Source: an uncultured Pelagibacteraceae bacterium (GTDB lineage: Bacteria > Pseudomonadota > Alphaproteobacteria > Pelagibacterales > Pelagibacteraceae). From it: 46,582 bases of DNA. This document shows, one piece after another, positions 38,846 through 46,582 of this stretch. The translations under genes and the position numbers were made by a program. Location: contig CACBKA010000008.1 in assembly GCA_902539745.1 (NCBI GenBank), positions 1-46,582 of the forward strand. The letters are read 5' to 3'. The notes below the pieces were generated by a model. That model saw only the letters and a program-made list of their open reading frames with translations, was not told the origin of the DNA and did no database searches. Numbering within the stretch: position 1 is the stretch's first letter; each line of letters begins with the position of its first letter.

Positions 38846-39531
38846 AAATTAAAAAAGCAATTATTCTTGGAGCTGGTTTTGGAAAAAGGATGTACCCAAT
38901 TACAAAAAAAATTCCAAAACCACTCGTAAAAATCAGAAACAAAACTATACTTGAAAACACTATAAATTTTTTAATTTCACTTGGAGTAAAACATATTGTT
39001 ATAAATACACATTATCTCCATAATAAAATTTCAAACTTTGTAAAGAATAAAAAATTCTCTTGTAAAATAGATTTAGTTTTTGAAAAAAAAAAAATATTAA
39101 ATACTGGTGGAGGAATCTTAAATGCTTCCAAAAAATTTAAAAAACAAGTCTTCTTTGTATTAAATCCAGATACCCTCTGGAGAAAAGAATATAAGAAAGA
39201 ATTTATAAATTTAATTAAAATTTATCAAAAAAATAATAAACCGGCTATGCTTTTGATTCCGAAAAGTAAAAGTTTCGATAAATCATTCAAAGGAGATTTT
39301 AATTTGAACTCTAGAAAACAAGTTTTGAGGCAAAAAAATAATAAACTTATTTTTACAGGTGCTCAAATCCTTACAAGATCAGTTTTTAAATCTAAAAAAA
39401 TAAAATCATTTTCTATGAATAAAGTATGGGATAATTTAATTAAAAAAAAAGAATTAGTAGGTATCGTAAGTAAACAAAAATTTTTACATATTAATAACTA
39501 TAAGATTTATAGGAAATTAATTAAGTATTAG
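38842..39531 (+). CDS. MurU-like sugar-1-phosphate nucleotidyltransferase
   Basis: This 229-residue Rossmann-type nucleotidyltransferase has the N-terminal signature KKAIILGAGFGKRMYPITKK and PKPLVKIRNKTILENTINFL, then VINTHYL, NTGGGILNA and FFVLNPDTLWRKEY (metal-binding Asp). It fits MurU (N-acetylmuramate-1-phosphate uridylyltransferase) given the overlapping AmgK-like kinase; another sugar substrate is possible. The usual downstream addB and addA of related genomes are missing, and the gene ends in an 11-nt overlap with convergent gpmA. Confidence 0.75.
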   Translation: MKIKKAIILGAGFGKRMYPITKKIPKPLVKIRNKTILENTINFLISLGVKHIVINTHYLHNKISNFVKNKKFSCKIDLVFEKKKILNTGGGILNASKKFKKQVFFVLNPDTLWRKEYKKEFINLIKIYQKNNKPAMLLIPKSKSFDKSFKGDFNLNSRKQVLRQKNNKLIFTGAQILTRSVFKSKKIKSFSMNKVWDNLIKKKELVGIVSKQKFLHINNYKIYRKLIKY

Positions 39532-40234
39532 TTATTATATCTTTTTTTCTAGACTGATCTAAATATCTTTTACTCAAAACTTTACCTGAATTATCAAAGT
39601 CTATTACTAGAGGATTGCCGGTTGGTATTTCAAGTAAATTTATATTTTTATCAGAAATATTAAAAATTTTTTTACCTAGAGCTCTTATTGTATTCCCGTG
39701 AGCTGATATAATAATATTTTTTTCACTTTTAATGTATTTTTCTATATTTTTTTCATAGAAGGGTACAACACGATTATAAGTATCTTTTAAAGACTCGGTA
39801 TCAGGTATTTTTTTTAATTCTTTATATAATTTATCATTGTAGGAACTATACTCAGAACCTCTATCTAGTGATGGAGGAGTGACATCCCAGGATCTTCTAT
39901 ACTTTTTAAATTGTTCTTCACCTAATTTTTTTTTAGTCTCAGCTTTATTTAAACCTGTTAGAGCACCATAATGCCTTTCATTTAATTCCCAATTTTTTTT
40001 GTATTCATATTTTTTTCCAAGAACCTCCAAAATTATCTCAAGTGTATTTATTGCTCTTTTAAGATAGGAGGTAAAGCAGATATCAAAATCTAAATTTAAT
40101 TCTTTAATTAACTTTCCTGATTTTTCCGCTTCAGCAACACCTTTCTCCGAAAGATCCACATCTACCCACCCCGTGAATCGATTCTCGGCATTCCAGGTAC
40201 TTTGTCCATGTCTGATTGCTATGAGTTTTCCCAT
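39521..40234 (-). CDS. gpmA: 2,3-bisphosphoglycerate-dependent phosphoglycerate mutase
   Basis: GpmA interconverts 3- and 2-phosphoglycerate in glycolysis and gluconeogenesis. The 237 residues show the histidine-phosphatase fold: LIAIRHGQSTWNAENRFTGW with the phospho-His, LNERHYGALTGLNKAET, TPPSLDRGSEYSSYND and the second active-site His in IIISAHGNTIRALG. The length is typical of dPGM. It stands alone on the minus strand, divergent from cutA across 35 nt. Confidence 0.96.
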   Translation of the reverse strand: MGKLIAIRHGQSTWNAENRFTGWVDVDLSEKGVAEAEKSGKLIKELNLDFDICFTSYLKRAINTLEIILEVLGKKYEYKKNWELNERHYGALTGLNKAETKKKLGEEQFKKYRRSWDVTPPSLDRGSEYSSYNDKLYKELKKIPDTESLKDTYNRVVPFYEKNIEKYIKSEKNIIISAHGNTIRALGKKIFNISDKNINLLEIPTGNPLVIDFDNSGKVLSKRYLDQSRKKDIITNT

Positions 40235-40238
40235 TGAA

Positions 40239-40259
40239 TATAATATATTTAATATATTA
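40239..40259. promoter_or_regulatory. Perfect 19-bp palindrome in the gpmA / cutA divergent promoter
   Basis: TAATATATTTAATATATTA at 40241-40259 is a perfect 9-1-9 palindrome inside the 35-nt spacer. A plus-strand TATAAT begins two bases earlier (40239-40244), the same offset as in the palindrome at 30988-31006. It is built only of A and T, so chance is more likely than for the other one. Confidence 0.4.
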
Positions 40260-40269
40260 AATTATTAAA

Positions 40270-40584
40270 ATGAAGGGTATTAAATTCTTTTACATAACTT
40301 GTCCCAAGAAAAAAGAAGCGCATAAAATAGCTTCGTTTCTTGTAAAAAAGAAATTGGTTGCTTGTGCAAACATAATTAATAATGTCGATTCAATCTTTAC
40401 TTGGAAAGGAAAAGTAACAAAGGCAAAAGAAATCCTGATAGTTGGAAAGACTATGAACAAAAATGTTCAAAAAATTATTCAAAACGTTAAAAAATTACAC
40501 AGCTATGAAGTTCCTTGTGTTATCTTTTTTGATATCAAAAATGGAAATACAGATTTTTTAAAATGGATTATAAAATCCGTATAG
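40270..40584 (+). CDS. cutA: CutA1 divalent-ion tolerance-like protein
   Basis: CutA1 is a small trimeric ferredoxin-like protein linked to copper tolerance in some bacteria but of uncertain general role. The 104 residues include FYITCPKKKEAHKIASFLV, LVACANIINNVDSIFTWKGK and LHSYEVPCVIFFDIKNGN, with the conserved YExP-type motif. It begins a tightly overlapping five-gene plus-strand cluster; the next gene starts inside it (22-nt overlap). Confidence 0.92.
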   Translation: MKGIKFFYITCPKKKEAHKIASFLVKKKLVACANIINNVDSIFTWKGKVTKAKEILIVGKTMNKNVQKIIQNVKKLHSYEVPCVIFFDIKNGNTDFLKWIIKSV

Positions 40585-40961
40585 TTCGTTATTTATATAA
40601 TTTTTCGCTGGCAGGCTTATTAATTCTATACCTTTTTCCTGGAAGCTTAATTGGTTATTTTCTTTATGGAGATTTGGGAAAGCAACCAGATATGATTCCA
40701 AATCCAATCGGAACATCAATTAATCATACACTTGCCTTTTTTTATTTAACAGCTATCGGATTAATAAGTCATATAAATCAAACTAGTTTTAATAAGATCT
40801 TAATTTTTCTTATTACACTTTCATTATTTTTAGAATTATCTCATCTATTTATACCAAATAGGTCTTTTGAGTCCCTAGATCTTTTTGCAAATTTACTTGG
40901 AACATTTTTAGCTATTGTTATAATATTTTTATATAAAAAGTTTAAATATGGAAAAATTTGA
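40563..40961 (+). CDS. VanZ-like small membrane protein
   Basis: This 132-residue protein has four predicted membrane helices (about 11-33, 49-67, 77-93 and 108-126). The polar loop HLFIPNRSFESLDLFANLLGT before the last helix is the hallmark of VanZ-like proteins (RxxxxxDxxxNxxG). VanZ gives low teicoplanin resistance in enterococci, but the general function is unknown. It overlaps cutA (22 nt) and the zeta-inhibitor gene (14 nt). Confidence 0.75.
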   Translation: MDYKIRIVRYLYNFSLAGLLILYLFPGSLIGYFLYGDLGKQPDMIPNPIGTSINHTLAFFYLTAIGLISHINQTSFNKILIFLITLSLFLELSHLFIPNRSFESLDLFANLLGTFLAIVIIFLYKKFKYGKI

Positions 40962-41256
40962 CGAAAGAAAAAAATCATTTGAAAAAAAATTTGCTCATGA
41001 TGAAGAGTTAAAATTCAAAGTTTCCTCAAGAAGAAATAAATATCTTGGTCAATGGGCATCTCAAAAACTTGGTTATGATGAGAATAAAGAAAAAGAGTAT
41101 ATTCAATCTGTTATCAAAGCTGATTTTCAAGAAGCTGGCGACGAAGACGTGTTTAGAAAAATTCAGGCAGATTTAAAAGGTCATAATATTTCTGATGATG
41201 ATATTAGAAATAAGATGAAAGAATTTTATGAAAAAGCTAAGTCTGACTTTATTTAG
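40948..41256 (+). CDS. F1-ATPase inhibitor zeta subunit (DUF1476)
   Basis: The alphaproteobacterial zeta subunit inhibits ATP hydrolysis by F1-ATPase. The 102 residues match the family: an intrinsically helical N-terminal inhibitory segment FDERKKSFEKKFAHDEELKF, RRNKYLGQWASQKLG, and a C-terminal four-helix region including VIKADFQEAGDEDVFRKI. It is known only in this class, so it supports the taxonomic call. Its last 29 nt overlap the start of the nuclease gene. Confidence 0.93.
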   Translation: MEKFDERKKSFEKKFAHDEELKFKVSSRRNKYLGQWASQKLGYDENKEKEYIQSVIKADFQEAGDEDVFRKIQADLKGHNISDDDIRNKMKEFYEKAKSDFI

Positions 41257-41692
41257 TATCTTAGTTTTAATTTCATATTCGATTTCTAATAGTTCTGAAA
41301 AAAATTTAGCTAAAGGAAAAGCTAGAATTATCGATGGCGATACAATTGAAATCGACAAAGAAAAAATTCGTTTTGGAGGAATAAATTCTCCAGAAAGAAA
41401 TGAAGTTGGATATAAATTAGCAAAAGATAAACTTACTGAAAAAATTGAAAATAGGAATCTTATTTGTGTAAGAGAAAAAAATAAGGACAGATATAGCAGA
41501 ACTGTAGCCGAATGTTTTGTTAATGGCCAAAGCCTTTCATCCTTTATGGTAAAATATGGATACGCCTGTGATTATTTATACTACTCTAAAGGTAAGTACG
41601 CAGATGAGCAAAAGTATGCCAAAGCCAATAAGTTAGGTGTTTGGAAAATGAAATACGATTCTTCCTGGGAAAGTAAATGCAGAAAAAAATAA
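41228..41692 (+). CDS. Secreted thermonuclease-like nuclease (SNase family)
   Basis: The 154 residues begin with a signal peptide (MKKLSLTLFSILVLISYSISN). An OB-fold nuclease domain follows, with the staphylococcal-nuclease active-site pattern: Asp in RIIDGDTIEID, Arg and Glu in IRFGGINSPERNE, and Arg in KDRYSRTVAECFVNG. It probably cuts DNA or RNA outside the cytoplasm, perhaps for nucleotide or phosphate salvage. Although the start lies inside the zeta-subunit gene, the signal peptide encoded there supports it. Confidence 0.88.
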   Translation: MKKLSLTLFSILVLISYSISNSSEKNLAKGKARIIDGDTIEIDKEKIRFGGINSPERNEVGYKLAKDKLTEKIENRNLICVREKNKDRYSRTVAECFVNGQSLSSFMVKYGYACDYLYYSKGKYADEQKYAKANKLGVWKMKYDSSWESKCRKK

Positions 41693-41710
41693 ACCATTTA
41701 TAATGGTAAT

Positions 41711-42310
41711 GTGATTCGTAAAATAAATTTTAATTTATTAATTCTATTTTCATTTCTTGTCGCCTGTTCCTCTGTTCCAAAAAATACAAAAAATAGCTGT
41801 GCAATTTTTGAGGAACGTTATCTCTGGTATAAGCATACTAAAGCTGTAGAAAAAAAATGGGGTGTGCCTGTTTACATACAATTAGCATTTGTAAAAAAAG
41901 AAAGTGACTTTAATTGGCTTGCAAAACCTGAGCGAATTAAACTTTTCAAAGTGATACCCTATAAACGTAAATCTAGCTCATTTGGTTACTCTCAAGCAAT
42001 TAAAGGCACATGGGAGCAGTATAAAAGAGAGACTGGAAACAAATTAGCGACAAGAGCTAGATTTAAAGACTCGGTTGATTTCATCGGATGGTATGTAAGT
42101 AAGACACACAAGATTTTAAAAATACCTAAGAACGACGCTTACAGACAATATCTTGCTTATTACAAGGGCTGGGGTGATTACAAAAATTACGCTAAAGATA
42201 AAAAGGCAATCATTTATGCAAAGTCTGCAAAGGACACAGCATCTAATTACAGAAAACAGCTAACAATGTGTAAAGATAAATTAAATAGAAAAAAATATAT
42301 TATTTACTAA
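41711..42310 (+). CDS. Lipoprotein with lytic-transglycosylase-like (SLT) domain
   Basis: This 199-residue protein starts with GTG at 41711; the two nearby ATGs are out of frame. A lipoprotein signal peptide ends in the lipobox LVAC (C19). The core resembles the SLT lysozyme-like fold: WGVPVYIQLAFVKKESDFN with the candidate catalytic Glu, SSFGYSQAIKGTWEQYKRETG and AYRQYLAYYKGWGDY. It may cut peptidoglycan. It follows the nuclease gene after 18 nt and ends in an 11-nt overlap with the convergent RND pump gene. Confidence 0.78.
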   Translation: MIRKINFNLLILFSFLVACSSVPKNTKNSCAIFEERYLWYKHTKAVEKKWGVPVYIQLAFVKKESDFNWLAKPERIKLFKVIPYKRKSSSFGYSQAIKGTWEQYKRETGNKLATRARFKDSVDFIGWYVSKTHKILKIPKNDAYRQYLAYYKGWGDYKNYAKDKKAIIYAKSAKDTASNYRKQLTMCKDKLNRKKYIIY

Positions 42311-45300
42311 ACTCTTTGCTTAATTGAATATCTATTTCATCCATTCTCTTAGAATTTTTACAAAGTAATAAATAAAATACTGGGGTAGTGAAAAGAGTTA
42401 AAAAAGTACTTATCAACATCCCGCCAAATATAGTGCAACCTACAGCTAATCTTATCCCTTCGCCAGCACCTGGTCCTATGTTTCCAACAATTAAAGGCAC
42501 CATAGCAATCAGAGTAGATAAACTGGTCATCATTATGGGCCTAAACCTTCTTTTGCAAGACTCTACAATTGCACTTTCGACTGTTTTACCTGAAACACGA
42601 AGTTGATTTGCCCAGTCTACAATTAAGATACTGTTTTTGGTTGCAATACCGATAAGAACAATCAGAGCAATTTGTGAAAAAATATTAATTGTGCTTCCAA
42701 ACAATAATATAAATATTAAACCACCTAGAGCTGCTAATGGAACTGTTAACATTACAACAAAAGGCTGCCTCCAAGCATTAAAAGTACCTGCCATTACAAG
42801 ATAAGCACTCACTAGGGCCAGAGCAAAAATTATTAATAGTTCACCGGAAGCCTCTTTAAGATCTAAAGATTTACCTTTGTAAAAAATACCAGCAGTCGGT
42901 GCTTTATCATCTATTGTTTGCTCAATGAACTTTAGAGCTTCATTAAGAGTATATCCGCCTACTAATCTAGCTGTAATAGTTACAGATTTGGATCTTTGAT
43001 AACGGGTTAATAATTTAGGTGAACCTTTTTCTTCAAAACTTACTACGTTAGCGAGAGAAATTAATTTTCCTGTTGTTTCAGATCTTACAAATATTTTGCT
43101 AAGTGTTTCAGTGTTTCTTCTATCTCTAATATCAGCCTGCAAAATTATCGGATATTCTTTTCCAGATTCATTTAGTGTAGTAACACTTTTTCCTGAATAT
43201 AATGTTTCAATTGATTTTCCAATTGATTGATTGGACAGACCTAAATCTTTAGCTTTATTTTCATCAATAACAAGTTTTACTTCAGGTTTATTTTTTGTGT
43301 AATCAGAAGTTATATCAGCAAGACCTCTATTGTTTCTTAATTCTCCCATCACTTTGTTCTGCCATTCATATAAAGTTTCATATGATGGACCTGTCATTGT
43401 AACTACAACTGGTTTTTGATAATTGCTAACCCTCACTGAATTAGGAGTAAGAGGAAAGGCCATAGTACCTGGAACAGTAACTATTTTTCCAATAGCTTTT
43501 CTAACAATTTTTTGAGCACTATCTTTTCTGTCATTCCAGTTATCAAGCAATGCTATGATAATAAAACTGTTGTAAGATTGAGACGATCTCCCAAAACCTG
43601 GAACTCTCATTATTAGTTTTTGATAGGGTTCATTTTCATCTTGAAGTAATGGTATTAATCTTTTCTCAACTTTTTCCGCTTTATCTACAGTGTACTCAAA
43701 GGATGATGACTCATCAGTTTTTCCAAATACCAAATAAACACCTCTGTCCGGATTTTGCTCTAATAAAGTTTTTGGTGCAAAGCTAAAAAGAAAAATAGCC
43801 AGACCAACAACAAAAATCATAAACCAAACTATAGTTTTTGGTTTTTTAATCCAATAACCTAAAGTATCAGAGTAAAACTCTTCAAATGAATTGAATATTC
43901 TTTCAAATTTTAAAACAATTTTCGATTTTGATTTTTTCTTATTAAGTAATTTCGAACCAAGCATCGGTGCTATTGAAAGAGCTGTGAAAGTACTTATGAC
44001 AATTGCAATAGAAAGTGTAATTGCCATTTCTCTGAACAATGTTCCACTAATCCCTCCGATAAATAATAATGGAGCAAATGTTGCTAATAGAATTATACTT
44101 GTGGAGATAATTGCAAAAATTACGTTTTTCGAACCAGTTGCAGCAGCATTAAGAGGAGTATCACCTTGTTCTATACGATGGTAAATAGACTCTGTCATTA
44201 CAACGCTATCATCTGTAACGATTGCTACACTTAATATAATTGCAAGAAGAGTAAAAACATTGATCGTTAGACCGAAAATCCATAAACCTAAACATGCTCC
44301 TATTAAACTTACTGGCAAAGTTACGGCTGGCACAATAGTTGCTCTTATATTTCCTAAAAAAAGGTAAATAATTCCCACAACTAAAGCTAAAGCTAAAATT
44401 ATGGATTGGTAACACATTTTAATAGCTTCTTTAATATAGGTGGCTCTATCAAAACTTACAGATAACTTAAGACCATCTGGTAATGTTCTGCTTACCTCTT
44501 GTATTTTTTCTCTTATATTATTTGAAAGTGTGACTGTACTTTCATTTGTTCGAGCGTATATACCTATGCCCACAGTATTTTCATTTAAAGTATCGGGACT
44601 TTGAGCTTTAAACAATGTTTTTTCAGATACAGGACCATAACGAACGTCTCCTAGGTCACTTAAAGTTATAGTTTTACCTTTAATCTTCTTAATAGGAAGT
44701 TTTTTAATAGAATTAATATCTGTATAAGTTTTTCCTAAATCAAGGGTAAGATCAACATTATTTGCTTCTATAGTTCCTGCAGGTACAGCAATATTATTTT
44801 TTCTTATAGAGTTTTCAACTTCCCTTATATCTAAATCATTAGCACTTAGCTTGACTGGATTAAGATATACTCGCACAGCTTTTTCATTTATTCCACCAAC
44901 GATAACTCGTCCGGTTCCAGGAACAGAACTAAAAGCATCTACTAAGTTTCTTTTAACATAATCACCTATGTCTAAAGAGTCCCAAGTTGTACTACTCACC
45001 GATAACCACATACTGGTTGAAAAGCCCGCGGAAGCTTTTCTTACTTCAGGTGCTTTACTATCCTCAGGTAAATTATCAATTACTCTTGCTATTCTTTCTC
45101 TTATGTCATTGGCGGCATCATCAATATCAATACTAGTAAAAAATTCTATTTTTATTGTGCTTCTCCCAATTTCAGAAAGTGTGTCTATTGATTTAATTCC
45201 TTCAGCACCTCCAACAGCTAATTCAATTGGTTCAGAAATTTCTGATGCAATAATTGAAGGACTTGCTCCTGTATATTTTGTGGAAATAACAACTTCAGGT

Positions 45301-45431
45301 GGTTGAAGATTTTTTGGAAGTTCTCTAGTACTTAGTTCAAAAAAAGTATAAAGACCAAAAACAACAAGCAGTAAAGAAAACACTGCGCTTAAAACTGGCC
45401 TCCTTATATTAAGCAAACAAAAATTATGCAT
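42300..45431 (-). CDS. RND-family efflux transporter (inner-membrane pump)
   Basis: This proton-driven exporter has 1043 residues and the full AcrB/MexB-type topology: TM1 at the start, a large periplasmic domain, TM2-6, a second periplasmic domain and TM7-12. The TM4 proton-relay Asp pair is in AIVTDDSVVMTESIYHRIE, and the TM10 Lys in GIATKNSILIVDWANQLR. MTSLSTLIAMVPLIVG is the later conserved segment. The substrate is unknown. The adaptor gene lies 5 nt upstream; no TolC-like gene is in the window. Confidence 0.93.
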   Translation of the reverse strand: MHNFCLLNIRRPVLSAVFSLLLVVFGLYTFFELSTRELPKNLQPPEVVISTKYTGASPSIIASEISEPIELAVGGAEGIKSIDTLSEIGRSTIKIEFFTSIDIDDAANDIRERIARVIDNLPEDSKAPEVRKASAGFSTSMWLSVSSTTWDSLDIGDYVKRNLVDAFSSVPGTGRVIVGGINEKAVRVYLNPVKLSANDLDIREVENSIRKNNIAVPAGTIEANNVDLTLDLGKTYTDINSIKKLPIKKIKGKTITLSDLGDVRYGPVSEKTLFKAQSPDTLNENTVGIGIYARTNESTVTLSNNIREKIQEVSRTLPDGLKLSVSFDRATYIKEAIKMCYQSIILALALVVGIIYLFLGNIRATIVPAVTLPVSLIGACLGLWIFGLTINVFTLLAIILSVAIVTDDSVVMTESIYHRIEQGDTPLNAAATGSKNVIFAIISTSIILLATFAPLLFIGGISGTLFREMAITLSIAIVISTFTALSIAPMLGSKLLNKKKSKSKIVLKFERIFNSFEEFYSDTLGYWIKKPKTIVWFMIFVVGLAIFLFSFAPKTLLEQNPDRGVYLVFGKTDESSSFEYTVDKAEKVEKRLIPLLQDENEPYQKLIMRVPGFGRSSQSYNSFIIIALLDNWNDRKDSAQKIVRKAIGKIVTVPGTMAFPLTPNSVRVSNYQKPVVVTMTGPSYETLYEWQNKVMGELRNNRGLADITSDYTKNKPEVKLVIDENKAKDLGLSNQSIGKSIETLYSGKSVTTLNESGKEYPIILQADIRDRRNTETLSKIFVRSETTGKLISLANVVSFEEKGSPKLLTRYQRSKSVTITARLVGGYTLNEALKFIEQTIDDKAPTAGIFYKGKSLDLKEASGELLIIFALALVSAYLVMAGTFNAWRQPFVVMLTVPLAALGGLIFILLFGSTINIFSQIALIVLIGIATKNSILIVDWANQLRVSGKTVESAIVESCKRRFRPIMMTSLSTLIAMVPLIVGNIGPGAGEGIRLAVGCTIFGGMLISTFLTLFTTPVFYLLLCKNSKRMDEIDIQLSKEFSK

Positions 45432-45436
45432 TTTAT

Positions 45437-46300
45437 CTATTTTGTAAGAGGCCTAACAGTCATTCCGTCAGCAAGTCTTGCCAAACCTTCTTTAACAACT
45501 TTCTCATTAGCATTAAGACCTTCTAAAACTTCTAGATTACCATCTTTTCTTATTCCTGTTACAACTTCAGTCTTTTTAATCTTGTTATTATCTAAAATTT
45601 TATAAACGAATTTTTTTTCATCCTCAAAAATAATACTAGTATCTGCTACAGAAAGAGCTTCTTTTTGGTCATAAAGAAGTTCAATATCTAAAAGCGATCC
45701 AGGAAGTATTTCAAGGTTCGAATTCTTAATTTGTGCTCTAGCTAAAATACTACGTGTTTGCGCGTCGACTCTTGAAGCATGAGAAATAATTACTCCATTG
45801 TACAATTTATCTTTGTACGCTAGGAATTTTGCGTTTACTTTAAGACCTTTTTTTAAAATAGCGGCATAAACTTCTGGTATTTGTAAATCACAAAGTATTC
45901 TTTTAGAGTCATCAAGAGTTACTATTATCGAATCTGTCCCAAGTATCGATGAACTTATACCTCTTGTTCCAATATTACCAGCAAATGGGGCTGTAATAGT
46001 TTTATTTTGAAGTTTTGCTATAACCCCACCTTTTTTAACAGCTCTAAATTTTATATCCTCTAGTAGCTCACTTTTGTTAATTTTAAATGAGGTTGTTTTG
46101 CTACTTAAAGCAGTACAGTAGCTTTCTATTGTTTTACTAAAACCTTTCTCTGAAACAATTTCTACTACTACTCCTGGTGGTGGACGTTTACTGAATTTCT
46201 TTTTGAAATAAACCCCCATCGCCGTTCTACCGCCAATCACAGTAGCGACTATGATGAAAAATATTATTATCCCTATAGTTACCTTTTTAGATCTTTTCAT
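45437..46300 (-). CDS. RND periplasmic adaptor protein lacking the alpha-hairpin
   Basis: This membrane-fusion protein has 287 residues from ATG 46300 (MKRSKKVTIG). It contains an N-terminal membrane anchor (about 8-28), a reduced lipoyl domain, a beta-barrel region (ILCDLQIPEVYAAILKKGLKV) and a membrane-proximal domain (EVVTGIRKDGNLEVLEGL). The lipoyl halves GGVIAKL and TITAPFAGNIGTRG are joined by about three residues, where ordinary adaptors carry a long coiled-coil hairpin that meets TolC. The ATG overlaps the sulfurtransferase stop (ATGA). A TTG at 46321 would add seven residues and is rejected. Confidence 0.85.
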   Translation of the reverse strand: MKRSKKVTIGIIIFFIIVATVIGGRTAMGVYFKKKFSKRPPPGVVVEIVSEKGFSKTIESYCTALSSKTTSFKINKSELLEDIKFRAVKKGGVIAKLQNKTITAPFAGNIGTRGISSSILGTDSIIVTLDDSKRILCDLQIPEVYAAILKKGLKVNAKFLAYKDKLYNGVIISHASRVDAQTRSILARAQIKNSNLEILPGSLLDIELLYDQKEALSVADTSIIFEDEKKFVYKILDNNKIKKTEVVTGIRKDGNLEVLEGLNANEKVVKEGLARLADGMTVRPLTK

Positions 46301-46582
46301 TCTTTTCCATATTCTGACCAAGAGCCATCATAAATCATTGCATTTTTATCACTTATTAAAGAATAAGCCATACCTAAAACACAGGCTGTCATTCCGGAAC
46401 CACACGTAAAGACAATGGGTTTAGAAATATCAATGTCATTTTTGTTAAAAATATTAATTAATTCTGACTTAGATTTGAATGTATTTGTATTTTTATCAAT
46501 ACATTCTTGAAAAGGAATATTTTTTGAACCAATTATGCACCCTTTCTTTAGACCGGGTCTTGGTTCTTCAACTTTTCCTGCA
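46297..46582 (-). CDS. sseA: 3-mercaptopyruvate/thiosulfate sulfurtransferase, C-terminal part (5' end off-window)
   Basis: This reading frame runs off the right edge; about 94 C-terminal residues are visible. The rhodanese active-site loop VFTCGSGMTACVLGMA carries the sulfur-accepting Cys in the CGSG(x)TA form typical of 3-mercaptopyruvate sulfurtransferase (SseA). YDGSWSEYGKE near the end is also typical, as is GCIIGSKNIPFQE (usually G-x-I-P-G-A-xN-x-P). The stop overlaps the adaptor start by four bases. It transfers sulfur from mercaptopyruvate or thiosulfate to cyanide or thiols. Confidence 0.88.
   Translation of the reverse strand, partial: AGKVEEPRPGLKKGCIIGSKNIPFQECIDKNTNTFKSKSELINIFNKNDIDISKPIVFTCGSGMTACVLGMAYSLISDKNAMIYDGSWSEYGKE

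Noticed and set aside
46301-46321. TTG start for the RND adaptor
   Set aside because: The ATG at 46300 gives a canonical ATGA overlap with the upstream sulfurtransferase stop.

Overview
The window is dense, AT-rich bacterial chromosome with almost no spare DNA. Protein families and gene order point to a streamlined marine alphaproteobacterium of SAR11 (Pelagibacterales) type. The evidence is an Irr-type Fur regulator beside fabA/fabB/fabI, RegA/RegB, ChvI/ChvG next to ahcY, the F1-ATPase zeta inhibitor, and the mutM/ubiE-ubiB-coaBC block running into rpsT-dnaA-dnaN. The clade cannot be fixed from sequence reading alone. No rRNA, tRNA, CRISPR array, insertion sequence or prophage was seen. No gap exceeds about 260 bases.

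Layout. 1-6413 (+): a transcription/translation operon nusA (5' end off-window), infB, rbfA, rpsO, pnp. 6410-9446 (-): the fatty-acid operon fabA-fabB-fabI plus a GNAT-like gene. 9518-12453 (+): irr, katG and a small DUF2061 membrane protein, with an Irr-box-like 17-mer on the katG promoter. 12450-17152 (-): ubiE, ubiB, coaBC, a ThiF/MoeB-type adenylyltransferase and an exported SH3 protein. 17169-24588 (+): mutM, rpsT, dnaA, dnaN, gyrB and the redox sensor kinase regB. 24595-28740 (-): a four-gene polyamine operon (ornithine/lysine decarboxylase, deoxyhypusine-synthase-like enzyme, N-carbamoylputrescine amidase, agmatine deiminase). 28891-29472 (+): regA. 29477-30983 (-): bioY and an ABC ATPase. 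31032-39531 (+): polA, chvI-chvG, ahcY, tsaE, and amgK/murU-like cell-wall recycling genes. 39521-40234 (-): gpmA. 40270-42310 (+): cutA, a VanZ-like protein, the zeta inhibitor, a secreted nuclease and an SLT-like lipoprotein. 42300-46582 (-): an RND pump, its adaptor and the end of an sseA-like sulfurtransferase.

The genes are mostly housekeeping, but several points stand out. Familiar alphaproteobacterial blocks are kept in order with single genes apparently cut out: ylxR, truB, dut, recF, the hprK/PTS genes and addAB are absent from their usual slots. All six convergent gene ends overlap or lie within 6 nt, leaving no room for separate terminators. Divergent promoters are squeezed into 16 to 150 nt, and two carry perfect 19-bp palindromes overlapping TATAAT. 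Protein-level oddities are an RND adaptor without its helical hairpin, a GyrB without the long proteobacterial insertion, a ChvI without the conserved receiver proline, and a MoeB-like enzyme with a Cys3His metal site.

The best candidates for new biology are the irr/katG regulatory unit, the polyamine operon with a catalytic-lysine DHS-like enzyme, and the hairpin-less RND system. None is clearly a wholly new kind of system.
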